Assembly: GCA_028289195.1 (NCBI GenBank)
Contig: JANQQR010000005.1
Span: 124,001-188,000 of the forward strand
Direction of reading: 5' to 3'
Source of the DNA: Phycisphaerales bacterium
Lineage (GTDB): Bacteria; Planctomycetota; Phycisphaerae; Phycisphaerales; UBA1924
DNA length: 64,000 bases
The notes under the pieces were generated by a model. The model made no database searches, was not told where the DNA came from, and saw nothing but the letters and a program-made list of their open reading frames with translations. The position numbers were made by a program, and so were the translations under genes. Of this stretch, positions 61,241 through 64,000 are shown in pieces. The stretch's first letter is position 1. Each line of letters starts with the position of its first letter.

Positions 61241-61359
61241 TCCGGGTTCGACAGAGGTGGTTTCGCGGGCAACCCGACGCGCTGCTCGAGGGGTCGGGCC
61301 CGGTGGAGAAGCGCCGGATGGACGCGCTGATGCACGAGGGCGCAGTCCGGCCGCTCTGA
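61237..61359 (+). pseudogene. Duplicated scrap of the moxR 3' end (within a 40-codon frame)
   Basis: From 61276 the reading 'DALLEGSGPVEKRRMDALM' matches the MoxR C-terminus 'DALLEEIPIEGSGPAEKRRMDAVMR' (60319-60396) with the five residues EIPIE deleted; the matching DNA is nearly identical over ~45 bases. Similarity continues weakly past the stop (CTGATCC then CGCTC in both). A GTG at 61237 overlaps the NIPSNAP stop in GTGA, so a 40-residue peptide could be translated, but it most probably is a remnant of a tandem duplication. The rest of the second moxR copy is gone. Confidence 0.65.
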
Positions 61360-61366
61360 TCCGCGC

Positions 61367-61579
61367 TCAGAAGTGGGGTTCCGGTACGAGTTCTCCCGCG
61401 ACCGGGGTTGGGGTGCCGTCGTCGTCGAGATGTTGCGGCGCCGTCGGGCGGGCGTCAGAGCTCTCGGTCGGGGCTCCGCTTGGGCCCGAGCGGGCGAAGT
61501 AGTTCACGCCCGCGATCAGGGCGACGAGGACGACCAGGGCGCCCAACTGGGCGCGACGACGGGTGCTTGTGTTCGGCAT
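61367..61579 (-). CDS. Small single-pass membrane protein
   Basis: 70 residues with GGAGA eight bases before the ATG. A short basic N-terminus (MPNTSTRRRAQ) is followed by one membrane segment ('LGALVVLVALIAGVNYFA') and a ~35-residue Pro/Asp/Thr-rich tail. Positive-inside charge distribution places the tail outside. I recognise no family. Its location beside the moxR remnant, and being one of the few minus-strand genes here, give no hint of function. Real but unassigned; the strength of the Shine-Dalgarno is the main support. Confidence 0.6.
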   Translation of the reverse strand: MPNTSTRRRAQLGALVVLVALIAGVNYFARSGPSGAPTESSDARPTAPQHLDDDGTPTPVAGELVPEPHF

Positions 61580-61643
61580 GGTTGGGTCTCCATGGCTGGA
61601 GAGCCGAGCGAACGCCCCGGTTCATGCCAAAAGCGAAGAAATC

Positions 61644-61660
61644 CCAATTTTTTCAATTGG
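61644..61660. other. AT-rich hairpin upstream of the beta-helix gene
   Basis: CCAATT-TTTTC-AATTGG, a perfect 6-bp inverted repeat in a locally AT-rich stretch (about 61636-61662) within a GC-rich genome. It lies between the divergent small membrane protein and the beta-helix gene. The rest of the 222-bp gap (61580-61801) shows no other structure. It may be an operator or part of a promoter; it is too weak to be a terminator. Confidence 0.4.
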
Positions 61661-61801
61661 TGGCCCCTTCTCCTCTGAGCGGATTCTCTGGACGCTCCTC
61701 CGATCCGGGCTCATACTTCCTCTTATCGAACCGGTTGGTGCCCGTTTGCGTCATCGAGCGGGCAAGGGGCTTGTCAGGGCTCCGGGGCGGGAGGAACGGC
61801 G

Positions 61802-64000
61802 ATGTTGGCGAATGCAGACTTTCGTGCGCGCGCCCGGGGGGCGACGCGGGGTGTTGTTGCGTGTGTGCTCATCGCCGGCGCTTCGGGCGCGAGCTCTGCC
61901 GGCGATCTCGCGCCGCCGACCGGCCCGGTGCAGGCGACGATGCTGCGCCTCGACGAGATCGAGGCGCGCACGCCGATCAACATCAACACGACACCAGGTG
62001 ACGCGGCAGCGGTTTTCGTGATCACGGAGCCTGGGAGCTACTTCCTGACGTCCGACGTGCAGGGGCAGGTGGGCAAGCACGGCATCGAGGTGCGCCTGTC
62101 GCAGAACACGCCGAACAATCGCGTGAACATCGATTTCAATGGGTTCGCGCTCCTCGGCGTGCCCGGCTCGGGTGACGGGATCCACCTGGCGGCCAATCCC
62201 GGCGTGCTCGACTTCGAATTCACGGTCAAGCCCGACCGAATCGAATTCAAGGGCGGGATCGTGAACTGGGGCGGCAACGGCGTGAACATCGGGGGCGCGT
62301 CGCGTGTCGAACTGACGCACCTGGAGATCGGCAGCAGCGGGCTCGACGGCGTCTGCGTGGTCGGCGCGCGGGAGGCCGTGATCTCGAGCGTGTCAAGCTC
62401 CGGCAACGGGGGAGACGGCGTCAACCTCCAGGAATGCTCGATCACCAAGATGCTCGATACGGCATGCGATGCTAATGGGGGCGACGGCATGAATGTTGGC
62501 GTGTCGTGCACGAACAACAGCGACGTGTTCGTCGAATTCTCCAGTTCCGTCTCTTCCAACAATGGGGGCCACGGTGCGCGCGTGGCGAATCTCGGCGACG
62601 CGTTCGGGTTGTTCTGCTCGGCCAAATTCGACTGCGTGGGAGTGACGACTTGCACCAACACACTCGACGGTGTGCACGTCGAAGACATCAGTTTCACGAA
62701 GTACGTGGACTCGGTTGCAATGGGCAACGGCGGGGATGGGATCAGCGCGCGAATATCGTGCAACGACAATTCCGATTCGTCATTTTCGATCGGCGGCTCG
62801 AATTCGAGTGGCAACGGCGGCAACGGCGTGAAGGTGACGAACGGCGGCGATAGCGGTGGCGTCTTCTGCTCCGCGAAGTTCGACTGCGATGGCCTGACGG
62901 CCTGCAACAACATGCTCGACGGTGTGAATGTCGAGGACATCGGACGCACGAGGTGCGCCGACCTGACATCGATGGGGAACGGCGGCGACGGGCTCTATAC
63001 TCGCATGGCGACCAGAGCGGCCCGTGAGGGGTTCTTCGACATCGCCGCCAGCTCGATGATGGGCAACGGCGGGCAAGGCGCGCATGTGGAGCGGGCCGCC
63101 GGTTCTGCGGCGTCGTACGACAAGTGTTTCTGGAGTTCGGTGGGCGCGTGCGGCAACCTGGGCGATGGCGTGCGCCTGGACGGCATCTCGCATTCGAGCA
63201 TGCGCGGGTGCGCGTTGGATCTGAACGACGGGTCGGGGATGGTCCATACGTACGCCCCCGGCAACCCGGTGTACGGGAACATCACGTTCGAGAAGTGCTC
63301 GGCCTCGGGCAACGGCGGGACCGGCCTCGATCTCACCCAGGGAACGAGCGCCAGCATCACGAACCGGTTCCTGGGCTGCCGCACGAGCGAGAACGGCGCA
63401 CTCGTCGGCGTGGGCCACGGGGTGCACCTGCGTTCATCCGGTGCCGGCGGTGGCGGGCGGATCGCGGTGTACTACGAGTCCTGCGTCTCGGACGGCAACC
63501 TGGGCGACGGGCTGCGCGTGCGCTGCGACCACCATCTCGCGCTGCACTCGGTCCGGAACTGCAACGCGATGGTGAACACCGGAGCGGGGATCGACATCGG
63601 CCGGCTGCTGGCCCCGCCTTCGGAGGTCCGGGTCGAGATCGAGGAACTCTTCAGCGTGCAGAACGGCTCCCACGGGATGAGCCTAGAGGGCACCTCGGGC
63701 GCGATCCGCCATTCGAACTGCTCGAACAACGCGGGGGACGGGATGTTCCTCACGCTCGACGAGGCGTCGATCGAGCACTCGGAGTGTTCGAGCAACGGGG
63801 GCAGCGGCGCCAGCACGCGGGCGAGCGGCGGGGGCACGACGCGTTCCAAGTGTTACACGAATCACTTCAGGTGCGATCTGAACACGTTCTACGGGATGGA
63901 CCACGAGGACACCGACGCGACGGGCACCAACATCTACAGCGCCGACAGCAACGAGGGCGGATGGCGCTCGATCAGGGGCTCGGTCAGACTGGATGGATTC
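61802..64000 (+). CDS. Secreted right-handed parallel beta-helix protein (3' truncated)
   Basis: Open from ATG 61802 (GGAGGAA six bases upstream) to the end of the window, 733 codons with no stop, so the C-terminus lies outside. The signal region 'GVVACVLIAGASGASSAG' precedes a domain entry with 'IEFKGGIVNWGGNGVNIGGASRVELTHLEIGSSGLDGVCVVG'. It then builds up as repeats of ~20-25 residues around 'NGGDGVNLQECS', 'NGGDGMNVGVSC', 'NGGHGARVANLG', 'NGGDGISARISC', 'NGGNGVKV' and 'NGGDGLYTRM', the coil pattern of parallel beta-helices. Two stretches of ~84 residues repeat each other (252-bp spacing) with 'FCSAKFDC' and 'LDGV.VEDI'. Cysteines recur at fixed places. Likely surface or secreted; ligand unknown. 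Confidence 0.85.
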   Translation, partial: MLANADFRARARGATRGVVACVLIAGASGASSAGDLAPPTGPVQATMLRLDEIEARTPININTTPGDAAAVFVITEPGSYFLTSDVQGQVGKHGIEVRLSQNTPNNRVNIDFNGFALLGVPGSGDGIHLAANPGVLDFEFTVKPDRIEFKGGIVNWGGNGVNIGGASRVELTHLEIGSSGLDGVCVVGAREAVISSVSSSGNGGDGVNLQECSITKMLDTACDANGGDGMNVGVSCTNNSDVFVEFSSSVSSNNGGHGARVANLGDAFGLFCSAKFDCVGVTTCTNTLDGVHVEDISFTKYVDSVAMGNGGDGISARISCNDNSDSSFSIGGSNSSGNGGNGVKVTNGGDSGGVFCSAKFDCDGLTACNNMLDGVNVEDIGRTRCADLTSMGNGGDGLYTRMATRAAREGFFDIAASSMMGNGGQGAHVERAAGSAASYDKCFWSSVGACGNLGDGVRLDGISHSSMRGCALDLNDGSGMVHTYAPGNPVYGNITFEKCSASGNGGTGLDLTQGTSASITNRFLGCRTSENGALVGVGHGVHLRSSGAGGGGRIAVYYESCVSDGNLGDGLRVRCDHHLALHSVRNCNAMVNTGAGIDIGRLLAPPSEVRVEIEELFSVQNGSHGMSLEGTSGAIRHSNCSNNAGDGMFLTLDEASIEHSECSSNGGSGASTRASGGGTTRSKCYTNHFRCDLNTFYGMDHEDTDATGTNIYSADSNEGGWRSIRGSVRLDGF
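62612..62960 (+). repeat. Internal 252-bp direct duplication within the beta-helix gene
   Basis: The block beginning TTCTGCTC (62612) recurs at 62864, 252 bp later (84 codons). At protein level 'FCSAKFDCVGVTTCTNTLDGVHVEDI' and 'FCSAKFDCDGLTACNNMLDGVNVEDI' correspond, followed in both by 'MGNGGDG'. Codons have diverged at many third positions, so the duplication is not very recent. Confidence 0.75.

Noticed and set aside
61257-61502. Plus-strand small frame overlapping the minus small membrane protein
   Set aside because: Arg/Gly-rich shadow; it reads the moxR-tail scrap in the wrong frame.

Overview
The window looks like a piece of a Planctomycetota chromosome, most likely class Phycisphaerae. 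The evidence is high GC throughout, secreted proteins that end in paired calcium-loop dockerin-like motifs of the 'DFADITAVLANWL' type, a small secreted protein ending in a PEP-CTERM-like hydrophobic stretch plus Arg cluster, an Eis-like acetyltransferase, and a dnaA gene that is not followed by dnaN. The taxonomic call is inference from protein style; no rRNA gene is present. I see no insertion sequence, prophage or CRISPR array. Most of the window is core chromosome mixed with lineage-specific secreted proteins.

Layout. 0-7 kb: a 5'-truncated TlpA-type thioredoxin protein, a lipoprotein, holA (Pol III delta), an EF-G2-type GTPase and a beta-lactamase-fold protein without catalytic motifs. 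7-13 kb: gatB, then a ketosynthase-like protein without active-site histidines, a degenerate PDDEXK_3 (GxxExxY) protein and a complete FabF-type ketosynthase. 13-15 kb: a hypothetical protein, a low-molecular-weight phosphatase and rpiB. 14.8-20.9 kb (minus strand): a tightly overlapping operon for a DoxX protein, a von Willebrand A protein with a TonB-like N-terminus, ExbB/TolQ, two ExbD/TolR and a secreted TPR protein. 21 kb: tRNA-Leu(UAG), then a large hybrid CHASE-PAS-PAS histidine kinase.

24-36 kb: a small conserved protein, a class V aminotransferase, a homocysteine methyltransferase, an Eis-like acetyltransferase, a secreted dockerin protein, the rplM-rpsI operon with promoter, leader and terminator, a CPBP protease, an M32 carboxypeptidase, a secreted alpha/alpha-barrel protein and rsmE. 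36-47 kb: an acidic membrane-tethered protein, a D-2-hydroxyacid dehydrogenase, comEC, a LEA14-like lipoprotein, a small sorting-signal protein, gatA, a lipase-like lipoprotein, and a pirin/NTF2-fold operon behind a very clear sigma-70 promoter that carries an operator-like palindrome. 47-54 kb: two large secreted dockerin proteins (756 and 1527 aa). 54-64 kb: a MarR regulator, gatC, a metallo-beta-lactamase protein, dnaA, a probable oriC, mutM, a MoxR ATPase, a NIPSNAP protein, a duplicated scrap of the moxR 3' end, a small membrane protein and a cysteine-containing right-handed beta-helix protein that runs off the end.

How the genes relate. gatC, gatA and gatB, whose products form one amidotransferase, lie at three separate loci within 48 kb. 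dnaA, the DnaA-box cluster and mutM form a probable replication-origin region. The ExbB-ExbD-ExbD-VWA-TPR operon is the best candidate for an uncharacterised machine: a proton-driven motor whose usual TonB/TolA arm appears to be replaced by a VWA protein. A second theme is loss of catalytic residues in three neighbouring genes (5.8-10.8 kb). One of these sits beside a complete FabF paralogue, an arrangement like a KS-alpha/KS-beta pair.
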